Shown here: positions 10,814 through 21,093 of the stretch, piece by piece
How positions within the stretch are numbered: the stretch's first letter is position 1
Layout: the number at the start of each line of letters is the position of its first letter
From: Adiantum capillus-veneris
Lineage: Eukaryota > Streptophyta > Polypodiopsida > Polypodiales > Pteridaceae
DNA length: 64,000 nt
Direction of reading: 5' to 3'
NCBI GenBank assembly: GCA_014529385.2
Contig: CM043942.1
Span: forward strand, 111,818,141 to 111,882,140
The notes under the pieces: generated by a model
What the model saw: the letters and a program-made list of their open reading frames with translations, nothing else
Databases searched by the model: none
Told to the model about the DNA's origin: nothing
Translations under genes and position numbers: made by a program

Positions 10814-11953
10814 TGTCAGGAGTTTTTTTGAGCAAGGGATTGCGCATATGTACATACACATGCATGGTGCATCGAATAAAGTATTACCCAATTTCCATAG
10901 CCATGTGGTTACGTGCGGCCCACGTGTGTACAGGTAGGACAGGGTGTACATAGTGCAACGATTTTCACTATTATCAGTACCAATGTGTTTTTTCTACAAT
11001 AAGGAGGAGTTGGTAACGCATAAAACTTATCGAGGAAGCTATCCGCGGGCCGACGACATGAGGTAAGCAGGTGCGTCAGATGGCATCGAGTGGCGTCAGG
11101 AGGTCGAACGGGGTCAATACTTGCACGCGGAGAAGTATGGACACGACGTGGGTGTTTTCTTGTGATACTTATGCAGAAAGGTCATCATAAGGACCACTTT
11201 TTGGGGCCACTTCACGTGGTTGCGGGATGCATTATTTGGAAAAAGTGAGTGCCAGGTGTGCGGATGATGCAAAAAGGTGACAACTATGCACTACGAGGTC
11301 AGTTTTTGGCGTGTTCGGGGTCCGTTTGATTTCATCTAAAAGGCCATGGGTGACCAATTAAAAAATCTAAGTGTGGGAACTGAAAAAATTGAGAGAAGAC
11401 TAGAAAAAACGTGGAGAAGAGAGGAGGAACAGCCGCAAGTGTGTTTTTTGCTGTTTTTGGAGCATTTTTTGGCCCTAAACTGCTCATTCGAGGTCGGATT
11501 TGAGCACTGTGACATTGTAGGGTGGGGTTTTTGGGCGTTCCGGATGCAATGGCGCTATCCATTTTGCCAAATTCCTCACATATTTTCTGCTTTTTTTGGT
11601 GTAATCTTCTCCTGTGAGTGAAGCCTCTGCTTAACTTTGTGGTTGTATCTGGTGTATTTTCTCAACACTGTGTAAACTATTTGCCCCATTGGTGTTGGGA
11701 TGAGCTTCATTGAGTCTAAAAAACATCAATTTTTCTCCTTTGAGCTGAATTGAGAGTGTGTGTGTGAGTGTGTATGTTTGAGTGTTGAGTGGGCAAGCGG
11801 GAAATCTCTCTCTTCTCACTCCGTCTGTGTGTTTCCTGTCTTGGCCAGGCTGGTTGTGTAAGCCGAGTGGTGCCCCATAATGTGTGTGTATCATCCCAAG
11901 AGTGTGTGTCGGGCCATTATAGAGGCGTTGTGTGTGTTTCCATCCCGCTCACA
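10814..11953 (+). repeat. 3' LTR of Gypsy B
   Basis: It is 1140 bp, TGT...ACA, complete. It aligns with 3439-4556 and with the minus-strand LTR 548-1725. By eye B's two LTRs differ at a few percent of positions, so the insertion is not very recent. Confidence 0.9.
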
Positions 11954-12104
11954 CCGTCGTTATATCTGCTGCCCAAATTTAGCGCCTAAACTTCCAAATT
12001 CTGGCTTAACCCCTCTCCTCCCCGCATTCAAATTTTGGTGTTTCCCTCCTCTCAATAAAAATTAAAGAATATTGTATATAATTTTTAAATATAAAAAAGA
12101 AGAG

Positions 12105-12158
<54 letters not shown>

Positions 12159-12325
12159 GGGGGAGAAGGAGGCAGGGAATATAAGATTACACTTGGTTAC
12201 AACTAAAATAATAATTGTCAATTGATTAACATAATTGAGCATATTCTCAAATCTAAAGAGAGGAAGAGGAGGGAGAGACAGGTGAATGGATTACACGACC
12301 AAAAAACTTCATAACTGCAAAATGT
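11954..12325. other. CACTA-4 internal sequence with GA microsatellite
   Basis: No gene. It contains a GA dinucleotide run at about 12109-12152 and AT-rich sequence downstream (in the minus sense) of the TNP2 remnant. Confidence 0.6.
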
Positions 12326-13071
12326 TTATGAATCATCTTCCAAAAGATCTCTACATGAAGCATCATCCAATTCTAAGCCCATGGCTCCTAAATTAATAAA
12401 GAGAGAAACGGAGTTGTCATTTGTGGATGCATTGCCAGCTTCATCATCTTCGAGTTCCTCATCCTCCATCTCATCATCTTTATCATCATGACAATCATCC
12501 TCGCTAAGACTTGCTGCCGCTGGACTTGATTCATCGACCTCTCTCTCCTCTGTTTCCACCTCATCCAATGTCGGAGGTGGAAGAGGGTCGAAGATAGTCT
12601 CCACTTCATTAGTGGAAAAAATGGTTCTCCCCTGAGGTGTTACGGGAATCACGAAACAAAGTTTTGGTTGGTGGATTGCTGGGATATGGATGACCTTTTA
12701 AATAGAAGCTCAAAGTGAGTAAAATTGATATAACTAACGCTACAAGTAAATAAGAATAAAAAAGGTACATGTCCCTCACGTGCTCACAATTGCACAGGTA
12801 AAACTAAATTGTCATACCTCCCTGTGTGATGCACACTACAGTCCACCATGTAGAGGCCATTCTCATGTCGTCTAGAAACATTTGAAAACCACTTGCACTC
12901 GAAGATAAAGCTATGAAAGGTTCTAAAATTAACCTTTAATATCCTTTCAGTAGTTTTGCAGTACCTGGCTTCATCACTATCTGTGTCAAAGTTGTCCATG
13001 ATGGCACAATCCATGGTGGTTCTATGCTCGTCAATGTGGCGCGTATGAAACTGATGACCCTTTGACCACAT
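12326..13071 (-). pseudogene. CACTA-4 TNP2 C-terminal remnant
   Basis: Two minus-strand exons. The first (13071-12784) reads WSKGHQFHTRHIDEHRTTMDCAIM...RILKVNFRTFHSFIFECKWFSN...DNLVLPVQ. The second (about 12700-12326) reads VIHIPAIHQPKLCFVIPV followed by a long acidic Asp/Glu/Ser tail ending in a stop at 12326. The order and wording match exons 5 and 6 of the CACTA-1 TNP2 gene (DUF4216-type region, then VIFHPTKSTSNWWYVIEV). The catalytic two thirds of the transposase are missing; sequence above 13071 is not TNP2. On its own it could not act. It points away from ORF2, so the two genes were transcribed divergently. Confidence 0.7.
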
Positions 13072-13244
13072 AGAGTTAAAGGAAAGGCACTACAAACTAG
13101 AAAAATATATTAATTTATCAAATACATATTAAAGATAGTTGCTTCTGCTTCGTAGTTCAACTGCACAACCAAGAAGGGGAGAGCGAGAGGGATAGAGAGA
13201 GGGAGACTCAGTGAGAGAAATAGAATTACTTATTGCATCACATT

Positions 13245-14017
13245 AGAATTGTAATGTTACGATCAATTGATCACTTAGACGTTGAATTTAGGTGCAGCCA
13301 ACACAAAACGATGGCTACATTTACAACCTTAACATATATATGTGTGTACATATATATCTATTTATGCATGTATGTAGACACTAAGTAGGGAAGCATAGCA
13401 CCCAAAGGTTAAACGCTTCCTCTTGGTTATAGTCCTTTTTTAATCGTGGCGTTGCAGTCATTGATCCACTCATGCATGGATTACCGCAATGTACCTTTGG
13501 TTTTACCATGGTTGAGACTGCAATGATATCTAAAGAGGTGCGGTCGACCTTTGGCACTACTAGCCTCTACTTAGGTCTACTAGTATGTATATGTATCTAC
13601 GTGTTTTTGTGCTAATATATGTATCCTCTGGGAGAGAATTGTAATGTTACGATCAATTGATCACTTACACGTTGAATCTAGCTGTAGCCAACACAAAATG
13701 ATGGCTACATTTACAACCATAAAGTATATATGTGTGTACATATAGATTTATTTATGCATGTATGTAGGCACTAAGTATGGGAGCATAGCATCCGAAGGTT
13801 AGATGCTTCCTCTTGGGTATATACCTTTTTTAATCTTGGAGTTATGTTCATTGATCCACTCATGCATGGATTACCGCAACATACCTTTGGTTTTACCACG
13901 GTTGAGACTGTGATGATATCTAAAGAGGTGCAGTTGACCTTTGGCACTACTAGCCTCTACTTAGGTCTACTAGTATGTATATGTATCTATGTGTTTGTGT
14001 GCTAATATACTTGTGTA
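13245..14017. repeat. 390-bp tandem duplication
   Basis: AGAATTGTAATGTTACGATC starts at 13245 and again at 13635. The two copies stay aligned for about 380 bp (through GTGCTAATATA), with scattered substitutions. They lie between the minus-strand TNP2 remnant and the plus-strand ORF2 of CACTA-4, where a shared promoter region would be expected (inference). Confidence 0.85.
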
Positions 14018-14079
14018 CGTATTTATAGATGAGTGAGTAGGGTGGAAAGATTAATATTATATTGTTTTTTGTAATGTAG

Positions 14080-15516
14080 ATGTCAGACGAGAGACCAACT
14101 GGTGAGGAGAAGCCAACTAGCTCTTCTTTTGGTTGGTTCACATCTCAGGTGGGCTCCCACCCGGGGTGGACATCGCCTCTAGTGGACCCGAGTTTTGAAT
14201 CGGTGAGAAGAAGCAAAGAAATAAATAATGTTTCTACGTAGTTAACCATAAACCATGAGTGTCATAGTTTTTTTTTTGTATTTGTAGGCATGGCCATCCT
14301 ACACTTACCCTTCTCAGATCCCCACTGGTCGTAGATCCTAACTTAGAGCGGGCTATCTCTTTACGAGAGCAATACCTCCATTCGATGAAGGATTTGTTTG
14401 GCCACTACACTTCGTAGCAGCTTGTGACCTACGACATTTCTTTGCAGACAACACCATGGGGGAGTAAGGGAGGGACTCCTTACCTATAGAGCCTCGCACC
14501 AATGGCACCTTCCTCTACTCTCCCTTCCTATCATCCTACTCCTATTCCATTGTAGGGTCCTACTCCCCTTGCATCCGAGGATACTACTCCCATGGCATCG
14601 CAGGGTCCTACGCCACTCCATTCCACTCCGACTTCACCAGAACATCGTCGATGGACTTCGCTCGTCTCAGGGCAGCGAGCCCCGTGAGAGAGGAAGCGGC
14701 GACGGATCTTGTGGTTTTGCATGTTTTCATAGTGGAAAGAGAACGGAATCCCCACTTTTAGAGCATGCCGCCCCTGACATAGAGGAGGAGGATACTAACG
14801 CACCAGTGCCAGACACGCATGGATGCTACTACAGGGTTAAATATGGCGGGGAGGTGGATTTTGGCACAGCATAGGGCAGGGAATTTCGACTCCATCTACA
14901 AATTCTTAAACATTCAATGTATAAGAATTGTTTTATAGTGTTTAGAGACCAACTGCTCAATCATGCACGGTACATTGAGGACGCTCTGTTAGATAGATTT
15001 CCAAACTCCTCCCATCAATGTTTTTCACAACAATGGTTGGAGGGCTACATAAGACATTTTAAAAAAACAAGCAGTACAATGTGCGGCGTGCAGCAGCCAA
15101 CCAAGTTAGAGATCTAGACAGAAGTTACCGTGGTGGCAACATGGCAGATGCGGAGTGGGAGTGGGCAATTCAAGAGAAGAGTGATCAAGCTGCGATGGGC
15201 TCATCATACAGACAACAACGCGAGGCCTGTGCAAGACAAACTCCCATGCACTATGGTTCACGAGGCAAGGGAGCTTGGAAGGATAAATTTGTAAGATTGT
15301 TTGAATTATAACGTCGATCAATGATTATAAATACTGTAATTGATGATTTGATATTGTTATTTCTAACTTAGTAAAATGTCACTCTCTCTCGACCAACCAA
15401 AGAGATGGTCAAGTATCGGGAGGGATGTACAGAATTTGATAGTTGGCGATGGTTGTTCGAAAACAACCACATCTCTCGCGAGAAATTCGACGCGGCGGTT
15501 GGACCACTACAAGCGG
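14080..15516 (+). pseudogene. CACTA-4 ORF2 (Transposase_24-like), decayed
   Basis: Probable exon 1 is 14080-14202 (MSDERPTGEEKPTSSSFGWFTSQ, donor GTGAGA). Exon 2 starts at 14288 after TTTGTAG. Pieces in changing frames follow: a PTPL/PTPM-rich stretch (14530-14650), a segment near 14800-15110 (YYRVKYGGEVDFG, ARYIEDALLDRFPNSSHQCF), then EWEWAIQEKSDQAAMGSSYRQQREACARQTPMHYGSRGKGAW (about 15140-15290) and MVKYREGCTEFDSWRWLFENNHISREKF (about 15400-15510). The last pieces resemble the Trp-rich and His-x-Gly-Ser part of CACTA ORF2 proteins. Many stops and shifts occur. The assignment rests on this pattern and on its place inside CACTA-4. Confidence 0.5.
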
Positions 15517-15853
15517 TAAGTTTGAACAAGTAATTTTGTATCAATTGTTTTGAGCTATGGATAATTGTTTAATTTGGTTTGGATTTACGTAGAGTCAAAG
15601 TGATCCAACATACGTGTTTCTGACGATGACAAGATAGAGGAGGATAATATAGAAATTTTTTTTATCAAAACTTTCGTAAAGTCCCAATGTGGCACAATGT
15701 AGATATCGCTATTTACTTTTTATTGTAAATTTTTTAAATAGTTGATCTTTTACATTTTTAATTGTCAAGGTAAAGTAAATTCAATTTCAGTTCTTTGGTA
15801 TTTTTTATACTCTTCCAAAAACAATTGATGTTTTATTGTTTTATGCCGGTAAA

Positions 15854-15913
15854 AAATAAAGGTTCTCATTTGGGCCACCTAAATTTGGGTGGCCCAAATG
15901 AGCACCTTTATTT
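15854..15913. repeat. 26-bp-stem hairpin
   Basis: Arms 15854-15879 and 15888-15913 are complementary with one mismatch around an 8-nt loop. It sits near the right end of CACTA-4. Confidence 0.85.
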
Positions 15914-16134
15914 TTGAACTGGCGTGTAGCTGCAATAAGCGAAGTAATAGTAGCGGCAAAGGTCGCGGTAATAGCAGCGGGTATATTGCTGCAACTACTA
16001 CCACGCTTATTACTGAGAAACCACTACCGCGTTCATAGCAGCGGTTATTGCCGCTCTCGCAAATTTTTCTCTCTCCTTTTTTCTTTGTTTTTCCATGGCA
16101 ATGTTAGCGGTTATAGACAACTCCTTTTATAGTG
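15914..16134. repeat. CACTA-4 right subterminal region and TIR
   Basis: Clustered motifs of the TAATAGCAGCGG / CGCTTATTAC type in both orientations (15930-16060), ending with TIR CTCCTTTTATAGTG at 16134 and TSD TTT. Confidence 0.65.
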
Positions 16135-16137
16135 TTT

Positions 16138-16509
16138 GAGGCCGATTTTGTAAGTGTTTTTGCTTTGCTCTTTAGGTTTGATAGTTACGTCTATTTGTAC
16201 TTTTAAATCCTTACATAATGGATTCTTTGTATGTTTTGAACAGTGGTCAATGACAGGACGTGACCCACACCGTACGAGCGCGAGTACGCACGCAGAAAGG
16301 GCTTAAACGCCCTGATGGACATTCTGAGTTCTCGTGACGGCATGGTTAGTATTTCACTTTACTCTTTTACATTTATTGTATTTTAATGATAAGCTAAGAA
16401 AATAAATTATTTTGTAATTATATGTTTATATTTACAGAAAGTACGTCTTATTTTTTTTCTTCCAGAATCCGACAGATAGGCCGCTTGGATGCGATGAGAC
16501 GTCTGATTA
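16138..16509 (+). pseudogene. CACTA-3 ORF2, end of exon 1, exon 2 and exon 3
   Basis: After CACTA-4 the reading region resumes with GAGGCCGATTTT and donor GTAAGT (16150). Exon 2 at 16244-16344 matches CACTA-1 exon 2 but lacks one base (frameshift at GACCCACACC). Exon 3 at 16466-16509 matches NPTD-PLG-DETSD. The last codons GAT TAG are split by Copia-1. Together with 2281-3238 these parts define the old ORF2 gene. Confidence 0.8.
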
Positions 16510-16652
16510 TGTTGGAGCTATATATGGCTCACTCTACCCAACATGGTCTCACCTATATATTTGTATCTTGTCCTCAATATGAATCAGTCTTTGGGAGCGT
16601 ATATGGTGTGTCTCTTGTCTTGTCTTTCTCTCGTTCTCTCTACATCTCAACA
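16510..16652 (+). repeat. 5' LTR of Copia-1
   Basis: 143 bp, TGTTGGAGC...CTCAACA, nearly identical to 20382-20524 (about 11 differences by eye). It is very short for a Copia LTR. Confidence 0.93.
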
Positions 16653-16670
16653 TGGTATCAGAGCGGTAAC
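16653..16670 (+). other. Primer-binding site of Copia-1
   Basis: TGGTATCAGAGCGGTAAC follows the LTR directly; it is complementary to the 3' end of plant initiator tRNA-Met. Confidence 0.9.
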
Positions 16671-17420
16671 GATCACGCACCAATTCAATTTATGGTGAAA
16701 AAAAAATATGTGTATGCGATTCGCATGTAAGATTCAAAATTGCTACAAATTTTATTTTTGAGCGTTGATTCTTGTTAACTGTGGTTGTTTTATGTTAAGA
16801 AGAATATGATTAGTGTTTTGTGTGGTGTTTATTGCTAATCAATCTAATCGTTGATTACATTTTCTTGTTGATGACACCCTGAACTTCATCTCAATTTTTG
16901 GGGGTCTTCTGCTCAAAATTTGGAGAACCGAGAAAAGCGCGATGGAGCGTAGCGTAATGGTACATTTCATCCAAAACTTGTTCGTCTCCTCGAGCTCTTC
17001 GATTTGAGTTCTAGATTTGCGTCAATCGGAGTTCGCAGAGAAAGTTATGTTGTCTTTACTGCAATCGAGCTTGACGTGGCTTTCTTCGTCGTGCTTCTTC
17101 GTGAAGCATCCGCGATCGTTTTTCTAATTTTGGCGTTAACTTTTTCTAGAAAATTTAGCTTTTTTCTATTCGTATTGTGGCCGTCAATTTTGCATCTCAC
17201 GCCACTCTATTTTGAGGACTCTTTTATTATTAACGTCTCCTTTATCCTACCTTTTTTGGGTGACGTCTCTCACATCTTTGGACGTTCCTTGAGCATCTTT
17301 CTTGCGTTTATCGTTGACAGAATGCAGTCCTCATATTTCTCTTATTCTCAATTGTGGTCTTCACCATATATGGTGTGCAGATTCTACGATCTTATCTTAT
17401 ACGTCTTCTCGCAACAAGAT
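16671..17420 (+). other. Copia-1 leader
   Basis: A 750-bp region before gag. An open frame runs through it from 17004 into gag, but it shows no gag-like sequence before the ATG at 17421, so I treat it as leader. Confidence 0.5.
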
Positions 17421-18637
17421 ATGGCCATGGCTATTCTCGTCAACGGCTTTCCTTCTGGCCAGCGTTCTATTCCTCCTTTCCAAGGCCAAGGATTTCCAGG
17501 CTGGAAAGCAATGATGTTGTTAATTCTTGAAGGCGATGAACTCCATGATGTTGTTCTTGGAAATCGTATTTGTTCACCTCAGCCTGTTGATACGGATAAT
17601 GATAACGTGCTTATCCCCACTGAAGGACCTATATTTGAAGATTGGAATGTTGCCTATACGGATTGGCAAAGACGTGATAAAGTAGCTCGTCGATATATTC
17701 TTTTTGCTCTTACTGATTCCCTTTTGCTTGATATGTATGAAGTGCCTACTTCCCACGACGTATGGAAGTACCTTATTGCAAACTTTCACAAGAAATCTGT
17801 TACATAAATACTTTATTTGAGAGGGTTGCTTAACAAGTTACAATATGAAGTTGGTACTGCCATGACGGGACATATTGAATCTTTCAAATCTATTATTAAT
17901 CAACTTGTTGCTGCCGGTGATCTTGTTCCACAAAAGCAACTGATTACACTCTCCTTGATACGGTGAAGGACTCTTCTTATGATAACATTGTTACTATTCT
18001 CTCTAATAAAGATGGTCTTGATTTCGACCAAGCCTGCATGTCTTTAATTGAATACTCTCAACGTCAAGAACGTCGTAATGCTGGTCACAATACAACTATG
18101 ATTTCACAAGAGGAGACTGAGTCACAACAGATGGAACGTGCTTTTTATGCTCGAAGGCGTCCATTTCAACGAGAAAACCGCAGAGGTGGCCGTCGCGGTA
18201 ATATTTTCTCTCGTCTCATGTTTTCTAATAAGCAATGTTTTTACTGTAACAGAAATGTCCATACTGAAGATGATTGTTGGGCACGTCAATATGATGAAGA
18301 ACACAATATTACCACGAAACAACCACGTTTATTTAGAGACTCTTCTTCTTCTTCTTGTGAATATTGTGGACGATCTGATCATCCCACTCATATGTGCTAT
18401 AAGCGTCGATTCGACACAGATCGTAATAGAGCATATGCTACTGAACATCGAAACAACATTGTACCAGAAACAAGCTGCGTCTTATGTTCAGTTTCTCCAG
18501 ACAAAATACTTCATGTACGTGATGGATCACTTTTTATTGTCGATTCTGGTGCTACAGGAAATTTGACATATCAGTCTAAGTGGTTCCATAACTATCATCC
18601 ACTACGAGTTCAACGTGTTGTTTATCTTGGTTGTTGA
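17421..18637 (+). pseudogene. Copia-1 gag and protease
   Basis: Gag starts MAMAILVNGFPSGQRSIPPFQGQGFPGWKAMM and includes FEDWNVAYTDWQRRDKVARRYILFALTDSLLLDMYEVPTSHDVWKYL (UBN2/gag pattern). A TAA at 17805 and a frameshift near 17955 break it. It continues as DSSYDNIVTILSNKDGLDFDQACMSLIEYSQRQERR with two knuckle-like clusters (CFYCNRNVHTEDDC and CEYCGRSDHPTHMC). The protease motif FIVDSGATGNLTYQSKWF follows at about 18535-18580. A TGA at 18635 ends this stretch. Confidence 0.8.
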
Positions 18638-19693
18638 TGATACTACTTGTCAAGTAAGGGTATTGGAGACTTATATCTTGGTACTTTATCTTCTTCCACT
18701 CGAATTTTGCGAGGAGTATTAAATGTACTAGATCTTCAACGTAATCTTCTTTCAGTTGCTAGACTTGTTGATCTTGGTATGTTTGTTGGATTTGATCATA
18801 CCAAATGTCGAATTGAGAAAGATGGACAGACTATAGCCACTGCTCCTCGAAACGGTAATTTGTTTGAACTCTCTCTCAACGATGCTGTAGCAAATGTTGT
18901 CACTGCTCCAGCTGATCATGATTGCAAAGTATGGCATCACCGTTTTGTTCATCCTGATTTCTCAAAATTCCTTGATCTTCAACGTTGTGATCTTGTTCAT
19001 GACATAGATCTTAAATCCCATCCCCATATGGGAATTTGTGAATTTTGTGCTCTTGGAAAACATAATCGTAAACCCTTTCCTCTTTCAAATACAACTCATT
19101 CTCATGACATATTGGATCTTGTTCATACTGATATATGTGGACCTCTAACTTCTTCAAGATCACAATATCGCTACTTCATTACTTTCATTTGATGATTTCT
19201 CAAGGTATACGACTGTATTTCTACTTAGACAAAAATCTGAAGCCTTATCTGTTTTCAAACAATTCCACAAGGATGCGGAACATCAAATTGGTCGTCGGCT
19301 TAAGAAGCTTCGTAGTGACAATGGAGGCGAATATGTTTCTCGAGAGTTTGTGAGTTACTGTGCTGACAGTGGAATTCATCATGAATACACTATTCCATAT
19401 TTGCCTCAACAGAACGGCATTGCTGAACGAAAGAATCACACTATTCTCAATGCTGTAAGATGTATGCTGATTCATTCTGGCTTATCTCGTGTTTTCTAGG
19501 CTGAAGCTACTTTCACAGTAGTATTTATTCAGAATCATCTTTCTACTATTGCACCCCCTGGTAAGATACCCATCACAGCATGGACATGTGACACTCCTTC
19601 TGTATCTCATTTTCGAACCTTTGGATGTATTGCTTATATTCATGTTCCCAAAGAAACACGAACAAAGCTTGATGCTCATGGTCTTAAATTTAT
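18638..19693 (+). pseudogene. Copia-1 integrase
   Basis: The pre-integrase zinc domain reads VWHHRFVHPDFSKFLDLQ...CEFCALGKHNRKPF (about 18930-19080). The catalytic core has LVHTDICGPL, LRSDNGGEYVS and PQQNGIAERKNHTI, so all three acidic residues are present. Breaks are a frameshift near 19190 and a TAG at about 19497. The protein ends at KLDAHGLKFI near 19690, where it runs straight into RNase H sequence. Confidence 0.8.
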
Positions 19694-20040
19694 CTATGCG
19701 ATCTACTAGTGGAAATTGCTTCTTTATAAATGGTTGTTTTGTTTCTTGGACCAGCAAGAAACAACGTTGTGTTGCAGTTTCTACGACTGAGTCAGAATAT
19801 GTTGCGGCATCACTTGCAACTCGTGAGTTGATTTGGCTTCGACAAATGTTGGGTTGATATTGGTCACTCTCCTCTTTCTAGCATACCCTTGCGGTGTGAC
19901 AACCAAAGTGCTATTAGTCTTGCAAAAGACTATGTTCAATATAATAAGTCAAAGCACATTGCTGGCCATTATCATTATGTCAGGTATGAAGTACGCAAAG
20001 GAACCATTATGGTGAACACTGTCCAAGTGACCAGATGATT
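19694..20040 (+). pseudogene. Copia-1 C-terminal RNase H remnant
   Basis: It reads STSGNCFFINGCFVSWTSKKQRCVAVSTTESEYVAASLATRELIWLRQML (19704-19857), then in another frame LCDNQSAISLAKD...NKSKHIAGHYHYVRYEVRKGTI. The reverse transcriptase and the first part of RNase H, normally about 1.5-2 kb, are deleted at the 5' border. Confidence 0.85.
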
Positions 20041-20381
20041 GCAAACATTTTGACCAAAGGCCTCAACAAGTCACGTTTCATCCTCTTGCGCTCGGAGCTC
20101 GGAGTTGCTTCGGCCTCACTCTTTCTAGATTAGCTTCTTTGCTATTGTAATAGCTTTGTACATATGACATTGTAATCTTTTAGGTACCATGCACTATGCA
20201 CACTCCACATTTGCACATTCTGATCTCTGAGTCACTTGAATATCTGTACATAGATGCACAATTCACTTTCACATCATCATGGCTGGTTCATATTTTCACA
20301 TTGTATAGGGGCTTGGATTTTTCCCTTGAACTCCCCAAGGGTTTTTTCATCCAAAGCTAGAGACGTTTGTTTGAGTGGGGG
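20041..20381 (+). other. Copia-1 3' untranslated region and purine tract
   Basis: No gene. The stretch ends with TTTGAGTGGGGG directly before the 3' LTR, the purine tract used to prime plus-strand DNA. Confidence 0.6.
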
Positions 20382-20524
20382 TGTTGGAGCTATGTATGGC
20401 TCACTCTACTCAACTTGGTCTCACCTATATATTTATATCTTGTCCTCGATATGAATCAGTCTTTGGGAGCGTATATGGTGTGTCTCTTGTCTCATCTCTC
20501 TCTCTTTCTCTCTACATCTCAACA
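20382..20524 (+). repeat. 3' LTR of Copia-1
   Basis: 143 bp, matching the 5' LTR, followed by the target duplicate GATTA. Confidence 0.93.
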
Positions 20525-20907
20525 GATTAGACGATGTCAATCTAGCCGAGCCGTAGCCAGATAGCACTAGTTTCCTTTTGTCATAGATTGTATATTGAGA
20601 TGACGTGTATACGTCTTTTTGTAACTATTAGAAAACAATGTATTTTCTCAATAATGACAATTGTGTTGCAACTATTACTATGCAGATGGAGTTAATGGTT
20701 ATATTGTCTTGTGGGTGACTACTATGCATGATGGAGTTAATGGTTATATTGTCTTGTGGGTGACTACTTTGGTCTATATCTTGCACTTTCTTTCAAAGGT
20801 GAATCTGGGCTTATCTTGGATTCATTTAGGTTTACTCTATTATTGAAACATTCAATATAGTTGATGGGTTGAATGCCCTGCCACCACCGAATTTTTTTTA
20901 CTCTCGG
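20525..20907 (+). other. CACTA-3 3' untranslated part with 45-bp tandem duplication
   Basis: This follows the ORF2 stop and aligns loosely with 37405-37775 of CACTA-1. A 45-bp unit is duplicated in tandem at 20685-20729 and 20730 to about 20770 (GATGGAGTTAATGGTTATAT...). No gene. Confidence 0.65.
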
Positions 20908-21093
20908 ACGTCGCTATATAAGGCTCTGCAACGTCGCTATGAGCGTCGCTATAGGAAGCCTGCAGCTGTCGCTATCTAGCGATGCAGATAGCGATGTTTC
21001 CGTAGCGACGGTCTTAGCAACACCGGGGAGTATAAAAACCAAATGTATTTCTATCGCTAAAAGCGTCACAAGTGCACATAACCTCTTGTAGTG
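20908..21093. repeat. CACTA-3 right subterminal repeats and TIR
   Basis: Several copies of (A/G)CGTCGCTAT and inverse forms (20908-21022), then a stretch closely matching the CACTA-1 right end, ending with AACCTCTTGTAGTG at 21093. They are likely binding sites of the element-encoded protein. Confidence 0.8.

Larger units (their letters stand above)
3439..11953 (+). mobile_element. Gypsy B, Tat-type with two RNase H domains
   Basis: The element is 8.5 kb with LTRs at 3439-4556 (3' end truncated) and 10814-11953, flanked by matching CCGT (or ACCGT) at 3434-3438 and 11953-11957. The body encodes gag, protease, reverse transcriptase, RNase H, a second RNase H-like domain and integrase, in that order. 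An extra RNase H between the polymerase unit and integrase marks the Tat lineage of plant Gypsy elements (established knowledge). The polyprotein reads in one frame from 5345 to about 9430, with stops at 6008, 6788, 7067 and 8531 (codon starts), then a frameshift into integrase, so the copy is dead. Confidence 0.9.
3239..16134. mobile_element. CACTA-4, complete ends, contains Gypsy B
   Basis: The left end is CACTATGAAAATCTCC at 3239. The right end is ...CTCCTTTTATAGTG at 16134, whose complement begins CACTATAAAAGGAG. The 3-bp target duplication TTT lies at 3236-3238 and 16135-16137, and removing the element rejoins the CACTA-3 ORF2 reading region (GGCATTATTT + GAGGCCGATTTT). The TIRs differ from the CACTACAAGAGG type of CACTA-1, -2 and -3, so this is a separate family. 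Without Gypsy B it is about 4.4 kb. Its remaining genes are a TNP2 C-terminal remnant on the minus strand and a decayed ORF2 on the plus strand. Confidence 0.85.
16510..20524 (+). mobile_element. Copia-1, RT-deleted Copia retrotransposon
   Basis: Both LTRs are 143 bp (16510-16652 and 20382-20524; TGTTGG...CAACA). The 5-bp target duplication is GATTA (16505-16509, 20525-20529). A tRNA-iMet-type primer site TGGTATCAGAGC starts at 16653. The purine tract GAGTGGGGG ends at 20381. The body has gag, protease, integrase and RNase H parts, but integrase joins directly to the end of RNase H near 19695, so the reverse transcriptase is missing. Total length is about 4.0 kb. The insertion lies in the stop codon of CACTA-3 ORF2. 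Confidence 0.92.
1726..21093 (+). mobile_element. CACTA-3, left end not identified, interrupted by CACTA-4 and Copia-1
   Basis: The right end reads ...AACCTCTTGTAGTG at 21080-21093, the reverse complement of CACTACAAGAGGTT, preceded by subterminal copies of GTCGCTAT-type motifs (20908-21022). The ORF2 gene of this element is recognised by direct alignment with CACTA-1: exon 1 at 2281-3238 plus 16138-16149, exon 2 at 16244-16344, exon 3 from 16466. The insertions between these parts (3239-16134 and 16510-20524) are bounded by TIRs or LTRs and target duplications, so the pieces belong to one old element. Its TNP2 gene and left end are not in the window, or were lost where Gypsy A begins at 1725. 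Confidence 0.75.

Noticed and set aside
13080-13100. GGCACTACAAACTAG as a CACTA left terminus
   Set aside because: It lacks the AAGAGG part, has no partner end or target duplication, and lies inside CACTA-4, whose ends are placed elsewhere.
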